Shown here: piece after piece, positions 25,404 to 35,417 of the stretch
Layout: every line of letters starts with the position of its first letter
Numbering within the stretch: the stretch's first letter is position 1
Assembly (NCBI GenBank): GCA_966674685.1
Contig: CBKWJC010000003.1
Location: forward strand, 1 to 64,000
Direction of reading: 5' to 3'
DNA: 64,000 bases
Origin: Thainema sp966674685
GTDB taxonomy: Bacteria; Cyanobacteriota; Cyanobacteriia; Phormidesmidales; Phormidesmidaceae
Translations under genes and position numbers: made by a program
Notes under the pieces: model-generated
What the model saw: the letters and a program-made list of their open reading frames with translations, nothing else
What the model was told of the DNA's origin: nothing
The model's database searches: none

Positions 25404-26927
25404 ATGAGCTTTAGCCAAGAGCTAGAACTGCTGCTGAGAGCGCGCTACTCTGTGCTGTATTTGCCAACTCGCGAAGAAGAGCGAGTGGAATCTGAAATTT
25501 CGGCTCTCGCCCAGCGCCAGGGTAATCGCGCCGTTTATATCTGGGACTTTGTCGATGGCTATCAGGGCAATCCCAACGATGCTGGATTTGGGCGGCGTAA
25601 TCCGCTGCAAGCGCTAGAACTGGTTGAAAAGCTACCATCGTCAGCAGCGGCAATTTTTGTGCTGCGTGACTTCCATCGGTTTCTAGACGATGTTGCGATC
25701 GCGCGTAAGCTCCGTAATTTAGCCCGCCTTCTCAAATCACAGCCCAAAAACATCATCATCATTGCGCCGACGGTCTCTATTCCAGATGATCTCAGCGAAG
25801 TGATTACGGTACTGGAATTTCCGCTGCCAACATTGGATGAAATTACTGCTGAAGTGCGATCGCTCCTGACTGCTACTAACAGTGATTTAGACAGCCGCAC
25901 CGAAGATGAACTGATTCGATCCTGCCAAGGGCTTTCGATTGAGCGAATTCGCCGCGTAATTGCCCGCTCCGTTGCTACCCACGGCCAGTTTCAAGCGGAA
26001 GATATTGATCTAATTTTGGAAGAAAAACGCCAAACTATTCGTCAGACTCAGATTTTGGACTTCTATCCGGCCAGCGAGAAAATTTCTGATATTGGTGGCC
26101 TAGAAAATTTGAAAGATTGGCTGCTGAAGCGGGGCGGCGCGTTTTCTGAGCGCGCACGGCAGTACGGCCTGCCCCACCCCAGAGGACTCCTGCTGGTCGG
26201 TATTCAAGGAACAGGTAAATCCCTCACCGCCAAAGCGATTGCCCATCACTGGCACCTACCGCTGCTGCGGCTGGATGTTGGTCGCCTCTTTGCTGGTTTG
26301 GTGGGCGAATCGGAATCTCGTACGCGGCAAATGATTCAACTGGCTGAGGCTCTAGCGCCCTGCGTTCTGTGGATTGACGAAATCGATAAAGCTTTCGCAG
26401 GATTTGACAGTCGGGGCGACTCCGGAACAACCAGCCGCGTGTTTGGCACTTTCATTACCTGGCTGGCGGAAAAAACCTCCCCTGTTTTTGTGGTGGCAAC
26501 GGCAAACAACATCCAAGCACTGCCACCCGAAATGCTGCGTCGCGGGCGATTTGATGAGATTTTCTTTGTTGGCTTACCGAGTCAAGAGGAACGTAAAGCT
26601 ATTTTTGATGTTCATCTCGGTCGCTTACGACCTCATAATGTCAGCCAGTACGATTGCGATCGCTTAGCCTACGAAACTCCCGATTTTTCTGGGGCTGAAA
26701 TTGAGCAGACGATTATTGAAGCGATGCACATTGGCTTTAGCCAAAATCGTGACTTCAGTAATGACGACATTTTAGAAGCTGCGAGTCAGGTGATCCCCTT
26801 GGCCCGTACCGCTCATGATCAAATCCAGCGGCTACAGGAATGGGCAAATTCGGGTCGAGCCAGACTCGCGTCTCGACACAGCAGCCTTAGCGATCGCATT
26901 CAGCGACAAATGGAATCCCCGGACTGA
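25404..26927 (+). CDS. ycf46: AAA+ ATPase Ycf46
   Basis: 507 residues, the Ycf46 family encoded in cyanobacteria and red-algal plastids. The N-terminal domain (1-220) is family-specific (FSQELELLLRARYSVLYLPT). The AAA+ module has Walker A GIQGTGKS near residue 273, Walker B VLWIDEIDKAF, sensor 1 VVATANN and the arginine finger region RRGRFDEIFF. The role is not settled; links with carbon and photosynthesis regulation have been proposed. It closes the conserved cluster. Confidence 0.93.
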   Translation: MSFSQELELLLRARYSVLYLPTREEERVESEISALAQRQGNRAVYIWDFVDGYQGNPNDAGFGRRNPLQALELVEKLPSSAAAIFVLRDFHRFLDDVAIARKLRNLARLLKSQPKNIIIIAPTVSIPDDLSEVITVLEFPLPTLDEITAEVRSLLTATNSDLDSRTEDELIRSCQGLSIERIRRVIARSVATHGQFQAEDIDLILEEKRQTIRQTQILDFYPASEKISDIGGLENLKDWLLKRGGAFSERARQYGLPHPRGLLLVGIQGTGKSLTAKAIAHHWHLPLLRLDVGRLFAGLVGESESRTRQMIQLAEALAPCVLWIDEIDKAFAGFDSRGDSGTTSRVFGTFITWLAEKTSPVFVVATANNIQALPPEMLRRGRFDEIFFVGLPSQEERKAIFDVHLGRLRPHNVSQYDCDRLAYETPDFSGAEIEQTIIEAMHIGFSQNRDFSNDDILEAASQVIPLARTAHDQIQRLQEWANSGRARLASRHSSLSDRIQRQMESPD

Positions 26928-26967
26928 GCTTTTTAATCATCGGTTAGAACATTGATTTGGTCTAACC

Positions 26968-29900
26968 CTATCGCTGCAAAGGCCGCCAGTCGCCAGCCAT
27001 GACAAAGGCTGCCCAGTAGTACGGATGGCTGTAGTTGCCTGCTTCCGCTAGCATATCGAGCTGGGCGGCACGGAGAGCCTCGCTGCGTCCCATCCCTGCG
27101 GTCAGTTTTTCGTAATAGCGTGCCATTAAACTTTGGGTGCCAAAATCACTCACTTGCCACAGACTCAGGAGTTGAGTTTCAGCGCCTGCGATCGCAAATG
27201 CCCGCCGCAGGCCGTACACCCCTTCACCATTAGCAATATCTCCCAAGCCCGTGTCACAGGCAGAAAGCACCACCAGTTGAGTACCCGTCAGGTTCAATTG
27301 GGAGGCTTCTAGCGCTGTTAATATGCCATCATCACTGCTGCGGGTGCTGGAGCTGCGGGTATTGAACCCAGCTAACGCTAGCCCAGAGCGCAAAAGGGGA
27401 TTTTCCACGGTTACCCGTAGATCAGTCTCTGGAGCCGTCCCAGTCCCAGTCATAGCTAGGGAAGTATCGTCAAATACCACACCTATCCCTCGCGTGGCTA
27501 GCCCAGTGCGATCAACATTCGCGAGAAAGAAACCGTGAGTGGCGATATGCAAAATTTGAGGTGACTCGACTTGTTTCAAAGCTGTTTCAGTCGCCGCCTG
27601 TTGATCCAGCACAATTGGATTTGTCAGTAAGGGGCGGATAGCCTCTAGTTCAGTTGCAGTACCGGGTAGGGGACTAAACCGAAGCTGGCTGATGCTCGCC
27701 GCCCGCTGTTGGTCGCCACTGCTCTGACTGGCAAGTAGGGTGGGTGCAGCCGTTTCATAGTCCGGATTCGCCACAATTACCGCCGGATTGCGGCTGGGTT
27801 GTACCGTTCCAAACCGCAGCAGGTCACGTCCAGAGTTGAGGTAGCTGATTTGGTAGCGCTGTACCAGATAGTCTGCTCCCGTTTCTGTTTGGAGGGCCTC
27901 AAAGGGCAGCAGGTTGAGCTGTCCATCGGGAGAAATCAGCAGGTGATCAACGCCTTGTAGATACGGAGTAATTGGGTCAACCAGCAGCGACTCCAGCTCT
28001 CTGGTGGATTGAAACGGCACATGCGGAAGTTGTAATTGCTGGATAAAAGCTTGCACAGCTCCATCGATCTGATCGGCATCCCCTAGATCGACGGCTTGAA
28101 TCCGGCCATTGGGGAAAAGCAAGTAGGCAACGTAGCGCGGAGCAGCAAAGCGATCAGAGGCTGGAACTGTCGGATTAGCGCTGCCAAACCGATCGCTGGC
28201 TGGATTGGTGGGATCAAAGGGACTATAGCGGGCATATTCAATCAGCACAGCACTGTCGGGAATCTGCGCTTGAACAGCAGCGATTTCAACGGTTTGGGAA
28301 TCGAGAGCCAGTGCTGCACTGCGGCGCGCCAAGCGGGTTTCGAGCTGATTGAGTTGACTCGTTAATTGAGCTAGTCGGGTGCGTTGTTCTGCCGCCGATA
28401 AGGTGTTCAGTGGTTGTGCCGTCAGATTGGCAATTTCTTGTCTGAGTTGAGCTAGCTGATCTAATAAAGCTAGGTCTTCTGGCTCGGCTCGATGGCGCAG
28501 TACCTCCTGGGTTCTTAACCCAGCCTCCAAGACCCGTCCCTTACGCCGGAGCAGCGTAGTTATGGCTAATTGAGCAGCCTCCGATGAGTTGGGAGCTGAA
28601 TCCAGGTGAAGGGAAAGAACGTAATTTAGGGTGTTTGAGAGGCCAGCCATATAAGCAATCCGGTTGCTCTCTCCTGCGTTGGCTAAAACGATATCAAGAT
28701 CACGTTCTTCTAAATCTAAACCTGTTCTCAGATGCGCGATCGCAGCCGGAATATTATTAGTCAACCGATATAAGCCAGCCAAATTGAAATACATCGGAAT
28801 CATGCTTGTACGCTGATTCTCGGCGAAATTCTGTCGTTCAGGCGTGGTGTAGCCGCTGTCTCCCTGGGTAGATACCCAGCCGATATAGGCGTCATAAACA
28901 GCTAATGCCTGTTGATATAAATCTTCCGCCTCGGCGTAGCGTCCCTGAGTTTGGTAGAGCAGCGCTAAATTATTGAAACTGGTGGCTAAACTGGGGTGTT
29001 GTTGCCCCCCATAGACTAGACGGTGATCGGAATAGTCAAGCCGACGGCGGAGTTCTGCCGCTTCCAGATAAAGCGATTCAGCCTCGCTGTAGCGGCCTTG
29101 TCGATAATAGAGATTGCCAAGAATATCGATTTGATTCGCTAACTCAAACGGTTCGGAATCCTGCCGTGCTGTTGCGATCGCTTGAACCAACAGCGCTTCA
29201 ATCTCCGTTGCATGGTGTTGGACAGATCCATCCGTAGCAGTTTCATAAGCGGCAGTTTCATGAGCGGCGATACTATTAGCTTGTGCCCGAGCATCGCGCA
29301 AGAATGCCAGTTGCTGTTGAATCGCGGGAATTAGATCCTCCCTATCACCTGCATCTTCCCTTAAAACAGCCAGTGCTTCCTGATATAGCGCCTCTGCCTG
29401 GTCAACTCGTCCCTGTTCATAAACAATTCCGCCTAAACTACTGAGGATGGATGCAGTCTCAACGGGGTGATTCCCAGGAGACTCCCGATAGATGGCTAGT
29501 GCCTCTGCCAATAGCGGCTCTGCCTCGCTTGATCGCCCTTGCATATTGTAGATAGTGGCTAGGTAATATAACTGCTCTGCTACATCCGGATGCCGATCGC
29601 CTAACTGCTGCCGTAACACCGTGATATTTTCTTCAAACATTAGCGCAGCTGCAACCCAACCATCTTGCAGCAGAGTCTGATCAATCCTGTCACTCGGTAA
29701 AAAGCCTAAGGAATCCAGGAATCGCTGGTATTGAGGGTAGGCATAGGCAGGAATCTCGGCGGGTAACTGAATTTGCGCGAGTTCTTCCGGGCTGGGCGAT
29801 CGCCAAGATAAGACATAGCTACCGCTTTGTCGGGGTCTGTGGGAACTGGCAATGATTTGATAGGTTCCTGTAGTCGGCAAAACTGCAACAATTTTGGCAT

Positions 29901-30630
29901 TAGCCCCTTCACTACCATCGTTATTACGGGTGATGATGCTGCCATCTGGCCCAATCAAAATCAGATCTGCGTCCACCTGATCGCTGATCATTTCGATGAT
30001 TAGCGCTTCGTTCTCTGTCCCCTCAAGCGTGTACGTGTTGTAGTAGCTGCCATTGTCAAGCGTGCTGCTCTGCTCGTTAAGTTGTCCGCTCATTGATGCA
30101 GATGGAATAGATGCAGGTGAAATACCTCCAGCGCTTTGTGCAGCAGCAACGTTATGGATTAGACTCCAGCTCAAGTCATAACTGCCAGTGATACCTGCCT
30201 CTAGTGTGCGGACTACAACTTGATACTCGCCATAGGTCGGTAAGTCCGCTGTCAATACGGCAAAAGAGGCTCTCGTTTCCTCGGTCGAAGTTGTGGCAAC
30301 GATGACATTGTTTGGGCCAATTAAGAAGATTTCCGCCTCTACTCCATCGGTGCGAATCTCGACAAATAACCATTCGCCAACTGCACCCTGGAACGTATAG
30401 TCAATACTTTCATAGCGATTGCCGCTCGCTGCAATTTGTCGAGTCACCGATCCCCGTGTGGGTGCTGGTAGTGAGGCCGCGTTTTGATTCAATTGACTGG
30501 TTCCCCTAGGAGTAGGAATCTGCGCCCGCATGGATAAACCAGGCGCGATCGCATCTGCAAACGAGTATGCAGGGGGAACACTGATCAATATCGCGATCCA
30601 ACCACCTATTATGCTGACGGATAGCCGCAT
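26968..30630 (-). CDS. secreted CHAT-domain protein with PPC and TPR domains
   Basis: About 1220 residues. A signal peptide (MRLSVSIIGGWIAILISVPP) precedes two beta-rich prepeptidase-like (PPC) domains (about 60-160 and 185-280; YDLSWSL and YVLSWRS ends). TPRs follow from 330 to 720 (RYAEAEDLYQQALAVYD and similar). The C-terminal CHAT domain is a caspase-like protease with an intact dyad: His about 1032 in HIATHGFFLA and Cys about 1125 in LSACDTGLGD. The ATG at 30630 is preferred, with AGGAG upstream, over 30711. Cyanobacteria have many CHAT-TPR proteins; HetF is the best known. A processing role outside the cytoplasm is inferred. Not part of an operon. Confidence 0.87.
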   Translation of the reverse strand: MRLSVSIIGGWIAILISVPPAYSFADAIAPGLSMRAQIPTPRGTSQLNQNAASLPAPTRGSVTRQIAASGNRYESIDYTFQGAVGEWLFVEIRTDGVEAEIFLIGPNNVIVATTSTEETRASFAVLTADLPTYGEYQVVVRTLEAGITGSYDLSWSLIHNVAAAQSAGGISPASIPSASMSGQLNEQSSTLDNGSYYNTYTLEGTENEALIIEMISDQVDADLILIGPDGSIITRNNDGSEGANAKIVAVLPTTGTYQIIASSHRPRQSGSYVLSWRSPSPEELAQIQLPAEIPAYAYPQYQRFLDSLGFLPSDRIDQTLLQDGWVAAALMFEENITVLRQQLGDRHPDVAEQLYYLATIYNMQGRSSEAEPLLAEALAIYRESPGNHPVETASILSSLGGIVYEQGRVDQAEALYQEALAVLREDAGDREDLIPAIQQQLAFLRDARAQANSIAAHETAAYETATDGSVQHHATEIEALLVQAIATARQDSEPFELANQIDILGNLYYRQGRYSEAESLYLEAAELRRRLDYSDHRLVYGGQQHPSLATSFNNLALLYQTQGRYAEAEDLYQQALAVYDAYIGWVSTQGDSGYTTPERQNFAENQRTSMIPMYFNLAGLYRLTNNIPAAIAHLRTGLDLEERDLDIVLANAGESNRIAYMAGLSNTLNYVLSLHLDSAPNSSEAAQLAITTLLRRKGRVLEAGLRTQEVLRHRAEPEDLALLDQLAQLRQEIANLTAQPLNTLSAAEQRTRLAQLTSQLNQLETRLARRSAALALDSQTVEIAAVQAQIPDSAVLIEYARYSPFDPTNPASDRFGSANPTVPASDRFAAPRYVAYLLFPNGRIQAVDLGDADQIDGAVQAFIQQLQLPHVPFQSTRELESLLVDPITPYLQGVDHLLISPDGQLNLLPFEALQTETGADYLVQRYQISYLNSGRDLLRFGTVQPSRNPAVIVANPDYETAAPTLLASQSSGDQQRAASISQLRFSPLPGTATELEAIRPLLTNPIVLDQQAATETALKQVESPQILHIATHGFFLANVDRTGLATRGIGVVFDDTSLAMTGTGTAPETDLRVTVENPLLRSGLALAGFNTRSSSTRSSDDGILTALEASQLNLTGTQLVVLSACDTGLGDIANGEGVYGLRRAFAIAGAETQLLSLWQVSDFGTQSLMARYYEKLTAGMGRSEALRAAQLDMLAEAGNYSHPYYWAAFVMAGDWRPLQR

Positions 30631-30937
30631 CAGTCTTTTTCTCCTAAGCACAGAACTGTGAGTATCGGTAAATATTCTTCTTGCAGAAGATGAACCCCAG
30701 TTTATTCCCATTAAGTGTGATTATTGACTGCGATCGCACGTGCTATGCCAAATCCCCAATTATTAAACCCAAATATTAAAAGTTGGATCGATTCCAGCAA
30801 TGGGTATTACACTTGTGTTCTAGCAGGGCATTCAGCCTGTCCGCATCACAATTTTGGCGGCTACGACTTCCTCAATTTGTTGCCTAAATACTGTTCGTGG
30901 TGCATGTCTCGCTACTCTTATCGGGAATCAAACGTTC
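30631..30937. other. divergent intergenic, no gene
   Basis: Promoter region between the CHAT gene and the SH3 gene; a HIP1-like site at 30730-30738. An overlapping frame at 30724-31086 has no recognisable content. Confidence 0.5.
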
Positions 30938-31447
30938 ATGAAACTGCTGACTGGATTAGTCAAACTGACGTTAGGCATCTTTTTCGCCCTCGTGCTGATG
31001 TCTCTAGTGGGCGTTGCGGCGACTCGATACTTCATCGCGCGTCTGACTGCGGTGCCACCAAAGCCTGCCTTTGCCAACGATACTGAGGAAACCTATGGTG
31101 CTCCCCTCAATCAGCCAGAGGTAGAAGAACCCGCAGCAGAACTGCAACCCTTAGGCGACAACGCCCCGCCAGAAACCCCACAGCCAGAGGCTGCACCTGC
31201 GGAACCACAGTCAGAGGCTGCTCCGGCAGAGGAAGCAGAAGGCTATACTGCCCGTGTGACTCAACCCATTGGTCTGATTCTGCGACAAGATCCGTCACAG
31301 GAGGCTGAACATATTGGTGGTGTTGAATATGAGTCTGAACTGGTTGTTTTAGAAGAAAGCGACGATGGCAACTGGCAAAAGGTCAAGCTCAGCAACGATC
31401 AGGTTGGTTGGGTAAAAGCAGGCAACATAGAACCTTTAAGCGAATAA
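30938..31447 (+). CDS. membrane-anchored bacterial SH3 domain protein
   Basis: About 169 residues. One N-terminal helix (VKLTLGIFFALVLMSLVGVA), then a long Pro/Glu/Ala-rich stretch (PEAAPAEPQSEAAPAE) and a C-terminal SH3b domain (YTARVTQPIGLILRQDPSQE to QVGWVKAGNIEPL). SH3b domains often bind peptidoglycan. The start MKLLTGLVKL is chosen because the helix begins there; the upstream extension is not membrane-like. A strong terminator follows. Confidence 0.75.
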   Translation: MKLLTGLVKLTLGIFFALVLMSLVGVAATRYFIARLTAVPPKPAFANDTEETYGAPLNQPEVEEPAAELQPLGDNAPPETPQPEAAPAEPQSEAAPAEEAEGYTARVTQPIGLILRQDPSQEAEHIGGVEYESELVVLEESDDGNWQKVKLSNDQVGWVKAGNIEPLSE

Positions 31448-31465
31448 TTACCATCGAAATATTTA

Positions 31466-31500
31466 ACGCTCAGGGGGCTGTCCTACAGCCCCCTGAGCGT
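31466..31500 (+). terminator. strong hairpin terminator
   Basis: A 16-base-pair perfect stem (31466-31481 with 31485-31500) and a three-base loop, then TTTGGG. Starts 18 bases past the SH3 gene. Confidence 0.75.
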
Positions 31501-31651
31501 TTGGGTGATCAGCAAATATATTAAGAAATATGTGTAAAAATCAACCTTGATTGCGTAGGCTGCACTTTCGGTTTTCTTCCTCAAAAGCCGATGATACCTT
31601 GATCAACAGCTTGATAAGCATTATTTGATCTAAGGATAATTCAGCGTTCTG

Positions 31652-31819
31652 ATGTATAAAAATTCAAACAAAGATTGGGTTAGCTCTGTCGTAACGGCTG
31701 GTTTGGGTGCTGGAGTCGTTACCTCTTTCGCAATTAGCCAGGGACAACATCCGCTCTTGGCGTTTGGAATTACCGTTTTTGCCATTCTGCTTGCACTCCT
31801 GATTGATCACTACACCTAA
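31652..31819 (+). CDS. small membrane protein, hypothetical (55 aa)
   Basis: Encodes MYKNSNKDWVSSVVTAGLGA, GVVTSFAISQGQHPLLAFGI and TVFAILLALLIDHYT. Two hydrophobic helices are joined by a short polar turn (SQGQHP). The frame is clean, and the composition looks like a real small membrane protein. The nearest purine-rich site (AAGGAT) is distant (about 15 bases). No family recognised. Confidence 0.5.
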   Translation: MYKNSNKDWVSSVVTAGLGAGVVTSFAISQGQHPLLAFGITVFAILLALLIDHYT

Positions 31820-31885
31820 TACCGTTTCTCTTAACTGCTCTCAGCACTCAACTCATGCCCTATTTAGACCATTCACAACAAGCAA

Positions 31886-34648
31886 TCAAACTTGTCGTTC
31901 GACGAAGATAACGTTTTCCGTTACCTTCTCGAAGGTGTCGTCGTGACTAATGACAAAGATTTGGCGGAAGGTTTTAATCCGGGCAATTGCTTCGGCGAGG
32001 CTGTCGCGGCGGGGGCGATCCATGTTGGTAGTGGGTTCATCGAAAAAGGCAATATCCAAATCGGCTAGCACTTTTAGCAGCGCCAACCGAACAGCCAGGG
32101 CAGCACACATCTGTTCTCCGCCTGAGAGGTTGGTAAAGCGACGGGTATTAGCCCCCTCTTGCACTACAATCTCATAGTCCTGCGTCCAGTCCAGCGAAAC
32201 ATTGGGCCGATTGAGCAACTCTCGAAATAGGCGATCAGCCTCGCGGGAGATGGTATGAAGATAGAGCTGAGTGATTCTTGGCCCCGCTTCTTTATAGGTT
32301 TTACGGGCAAAGATGATAAAGCGCTTGGTGCGATCGCGTTTTTGGCGTTCTTGTTCAGCCTGATCTCGCTTGGCCGCAGTGTCCTTGAGGGCTGCGACCT
32401 GCTGATTAAGTTCGTGCAGTAGCTTTTGTTGTTGCGGCAGGCCACCCGTAATCTGGTCAGCCTGACTGCGAGTAGCGCTATAGGTTTGCTCAAGCTGAGT
32501 GAGGGCTTCGGCATCAAAGTTTGCCATTTGCTGATCGTACTGAGTTTGCAGTTCAGCCTGCTGTGTCTTTAAAGCCGCGATTTGTGCGGTAATCTGCTCA
32601 ATTTCTTGAGTGACAGACGGTAGCGCTTGCGCTGCTTTCTCATGCTGCAAATAGCGCAGATAGCCGTTATGCTGCTGCTGTTGGCCCTGTTTTTCGGCAT
32701 CGACCAGAGCATCTAGTTCTGCAAATTCGGCAATTTGCTGCTCAACCTGATTGAGTTGAGTTTGAATATCTTTGAGTGTTGCTTGCAGCGTGGCATACCG
32801 CTGCTGAACGGGTTGGAGCTGCTGAAGCTGCTGCTGGAGGAGTTGACGGCGGCCTTTGGGATTGCCTAACTGCTGAAGTTGCTGGCTGCAAGCCTGCTGC
32901 TGCCGTTGTTGTTCTGCCTCGGTTTGTAGCTGCTGCTGTTGCTGAGCCAACTGCTGCTGTAAACGGAGAATTTCCTGCTGGAGTGCGGCCTGCTGCTCAA
33001 GCTTTTGAGGTAAGGCCGCAGCTTGGGCTTTGGCCTGATAGGCAGCGGCCAAGTTTGACTGGTGCGATCGCAACTGCTGCTGCAACTGCGGTACGGATAC
33101 CTGAGCCGATAAATCGGTCAAAATGCCATAGAGCGATCGCAGCATTTCCTGCGTTACTTCTATACCGGACTCGATTGCCGCTGCAATTGACTCAACTGGA
33201 CTGGCCGCTATTAGCGGCATACTGCTTTGTAGTTCTTTTAAGGTTGCCAGTGCTGCTGCTGCCTGAGTTTGGTAGCGATCATGGCGCTCCTGTCCGGTAC
33301 CGACTAGCTGGTGCAGTTCGGCCTCAAACTGTTTAGCGGCTTCGACGCGGCTCAACTGCTCTTGAATGCGATCGCGTTTTTTCTCCAGATCAGGAATCTG
33401 CTGAATCTGCATATCGAGACGTTGAATTTGCTCAATTTCAGCCTGTAACGTCTCAATCTGGCGGTTAACTTGCTGAAGCTGCTGCTTGGTAGCTTGAGCC
33501 TGCACAGCCATTGACTGAAGCTGTTGCAGTACCTCATTAAACTCGGAAAGCTGTTGTTCAAGCTGCTCTTGCTGCTCGATCAATGGTTGCAACTGAATTA
33601 GATCCTGCTCAGCCGCTGCTAATTGCTCTAGCTGGACTTTGAGCCGGGTCAAACTTGTATCGCGATCGCGCATCTGCTGGCGATACTGCTCACGCTGATT
33701 CCAGAGCACTTGTCGCTTGCGGATCTGCTGCTCAAGCTGTTTCAACCTATCCGTTGCCGTTTGATAGCCTTCATAGGCAGCACGATTTGCCTCACAAATC
33801 TGCACCGCCTCTTTCGCCTGTTGCACTGCCTGATCGAGCCGAATGGTCTGCTGTTCTTGTCCTTGAATCTGAGCAGTTAAGGTAGAAAGCTGAGCATTGA
33901 GAGTTTGGATCTGCTGCTGCTGAGCTAGTCGCTGTTGGCGTTCAGCTTCGAGCTGTTCGAGTTGAGTTTTTAATGCCTTTAACGTGGCTTCATTCTGTTC
34001 AAATTCTTGCTGCGCTTGGGCTTGCCGCTGCTGCAGCTCGTCCCACTGCTCCAAGGTTTCGTTGTACTGAGCAATCCGATCTGCGATCGCAGCCGATTGC
34101 GCTTCGGCATACTTCCGCAATCCGTTCAGCGCCTTAAAGACTTTTTCGTATTCTTCAACTTTGAGAATTGTGTCGAATACCTTTTTTCGATCAGCACTCG
34201 ACTTGAGAAAATCGGCAGTAAAGGTGCCCTGCGGTACGCCAATGGTATTCGCAAAAAGCTGACCTAAGTCAACATTAGGAGCGACACCCATGTGTTCTCG
34301 CAGCCAGGGAATAATTTCATCCTCAATCCGGCTGTAGGACAATCGCTGATCGAGCTGAGGATCATAAATGGCGTAGCCTTTGCTGGTGGAGCGATGCACT
34401 TGATATGTTCGACCATCACGGCTAGACACGAACTCCACTACCGCTTGAGCGCTACCCGCACCATTACGAACCAAGTCCGACGTAACGTAGTTACCCTTGT
34501 AGTTGAACAGCACCCAAGCAATCGCTTCCAGAATGCTAGTTTTACCTGCTCCATTTTCGCCACAAATGGCATTTGTACCCGGCTGAAACTGAAAATGGCG
34601 ATCTTGATGGGTCTTGAAATTCGTTAGCGTTACGGACAGAATCTGCAT
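31886..34648 (-). CDS. SbcC/Rad50-like coiled-coil ATPase without zinc hook
   Basis: 920 residues. Rad50/SbcC architecture: Walker A GENGAGKT near residue 33, long coiled coil rich in glutamine (about 180-790), ABC signature LSGGEQ and Walker B AFFDEPTTNMD near the C-terminus, then a D loop and ISHDD. Rad50 and SbcC normally dimerise through a CxxC zinc hook in mid-coil. Here no CxxC exists; the apex reads QQACSQQLQQLGNPKGRRQL. No sbcD/mre11 gene is adjacent. DNA end processing or repair is inferred. Transcribed divergently from DUF423 with a short shared promoter region. Confidence 0.85.
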   Translation of the reverse strand: MQILSVTLTNFKTHQDRHFQFQPGTNAICGENGAGKTSILEAIAWVLFNYKGNYVTSDLVRNGAGSAQAVVEFVSSRDGRTYQVHRSTSKGYAIYDPQLDQRLSYSRIEDEIIPWLREHMGVAPNVDLGQLFANTIGVPQGTFTADFLKSSADRKKVFDTILKVEEYEKVFKALNGLRKYAEAQSAAIADRIAQYNETLEQWDELQQRQAQAQQEFEQNEATLKALKTQLEQLEAERQQRLAQQQQIQTLNAQLSTLTAQIQGQEQQTIRLDQAVQQAKEAVQICEANRAAYEGYQTATDRLKQLEQQIRKRQVLWNQREQYRQQMRDRDTSLTRLKVQLEQLAAAEQDLIQLQPLIEQQEQLEQQLSEFNEVLQQLQSMAVQAQATKQQLQQVNRQIETLQAEIEQIQRLDMQIQQIPDLEKKRDRIQEQLSRVEAAKQFEAELHQLVGTGQERHDRYQTQAAAALATLKELQSSMPLIAASPVESIAAAIESGIEVTQEMLRSLYGILTDLSAQVSVPQLQQQLRSHQSNLAAAYQAKAQAAALPQKLEQQAALQQEILRLQQQLAQQQQQLQTEAEQQRQQQACSQQLQQLGNPKGRRQLLQQQLQQLQPVQQRYATLQATLKDIQTQLNQVEQQIAEFAELDALVDAEKQGQQQQHNGYLRYLQHEKAAQALPSVTQEIEQITAQIAALKTQQAELQTQYDQQMANFDAEALTQLEQTYSATRSQADQITGGLPQQQKLLHELNQQVAALKDTAAKRDQAEQERQKRDRTKRFIIFARKTYKEAGPRITQLYLHTISREADRLFRELLNRPNVSLDWTQDYEIVVQEGANTRRFTNLSGGEQMCAALAVRLALLKVLADLDIAFFDEPTTNMDRPRRDSLAEAIARIKTFRQIFVISHDDTFEKVTENVIFVERQV

Positions 34649-34730
34649 GATTCTCGTTCGAATTCTCGTTCAAAATGGTACAGAAGATCTTCAATTTTAG
34701 CTGCACCAATCTTAGCGTTTGGAGGAACAA

Positions 34731-35117
34731 ATGATGATGGCTAAATTTTGTCTTGCGATCGCACCTATCCTAGCCGGAATAGCCGTAGCTGCCGGAGCCT
34801 TTGCGGCTCATGCACTCAAATCCAAGCTGTCAGAAAGTGCGCTAGAAATTTTTGAAACAGGTGCTCGCTATCAGATGTATCACGCGCTGGGATTGCTGCT
34901 AATTGGTATTCTGCTGCTGATAGCTCCGTCTGGACAAGCCTGGATGACGACGGCAGGATTTGCGTTTTTAGCCGGAATCGTCTTGTTCTCAGGTAGCCTG
35001 TATGGTCTGAGCCTGACGGGGATGAAGTGGCTAGGGCCAATCACTCCGCTCGGTGGTATTGCTTTTATGCTGGGCTGGGGCTGTCTTGCGATCGCAGCTC
35101 TAAGCTTCAAAGTATAG
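34731..35117 (+). CDS. DUF423 family membrane protein
   Basis: About 129 residues with four hydrophobic helices. Typical DUF423 features: AGAFAAHALKSKLSESALEI, FETGARYQMYHALGLLL, SGSLYGLSLTGMKWLGPITP and LGGIAFMLGWGCLAIAAL. Function unknown (related to E. coli YgdD). GGAGGA precedes a run of ATGATGATG; the first or second ATG fits best. Confidence 0.88.
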   Translation: MMMAKFCLAIAPILAGIAVAAGAFAAHALKSKLSESALEIFETGARYQMYHALGLLLIGILLLIAPSGQAWMTTAGFAFLAGIVLFSGSLYGLSLTGMKWLGPITPLGGIAFMLGWGCLAIAALSFKV

Positions 35118-35417
35118 AACGTTCCAACCGCAAAGCTTGATGCCGTTTCTTTTGACTGTGGCTAACCTGTCAATTCTCAACCGTGAAGAGTTAAGAGTGA
35201 GGCGTGGGGCATGTTAAATGTTGAGTACTGAGTGCTGAGGTAGAACTCGCCTCACTCCTCGCGATATTGACAATTGATGTGTAGCCATAGTTAAGAGAAA
35301 CGATATAAATTGCAGAATTGATATGACTAGGCAAAAAGGGAGGCTGAGCAGCCTCCCTTTTTGATTTTGTGCTTTTGCTTTCAGAGCTTACGAATTAGTA
35401 CGCTGAGTGCTCAGATC
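35118..35417. repeat. intergenic with low-complexity repeats and terminator
   Basis: Contains AGAGTGAGGCGTGGGG, TTGAGTACTGAGTGCTGAGG and CTCGCCTCACTCCTCGCG around 35190-35262, followed by the terminator at 35333. No gene. Confidence 0.6.
35333..35362. terminator. bidirectional terminator (amt / DUF423)
   Basis: A perfect inverted repeat of 14 bases (35333-35346 with 35349-35362) with A5 on one side and T5 on the other. Ends the leftward amt transcript and possibly DUF423. Confidence 0.8.

Noticed and set aside
32776..33336. Long plus-strand ORF antisense to the SbcC-like gene
   Set aside because: Arises from the CTG/CAG-rich coding of glutamine repeats on the opposite strand.
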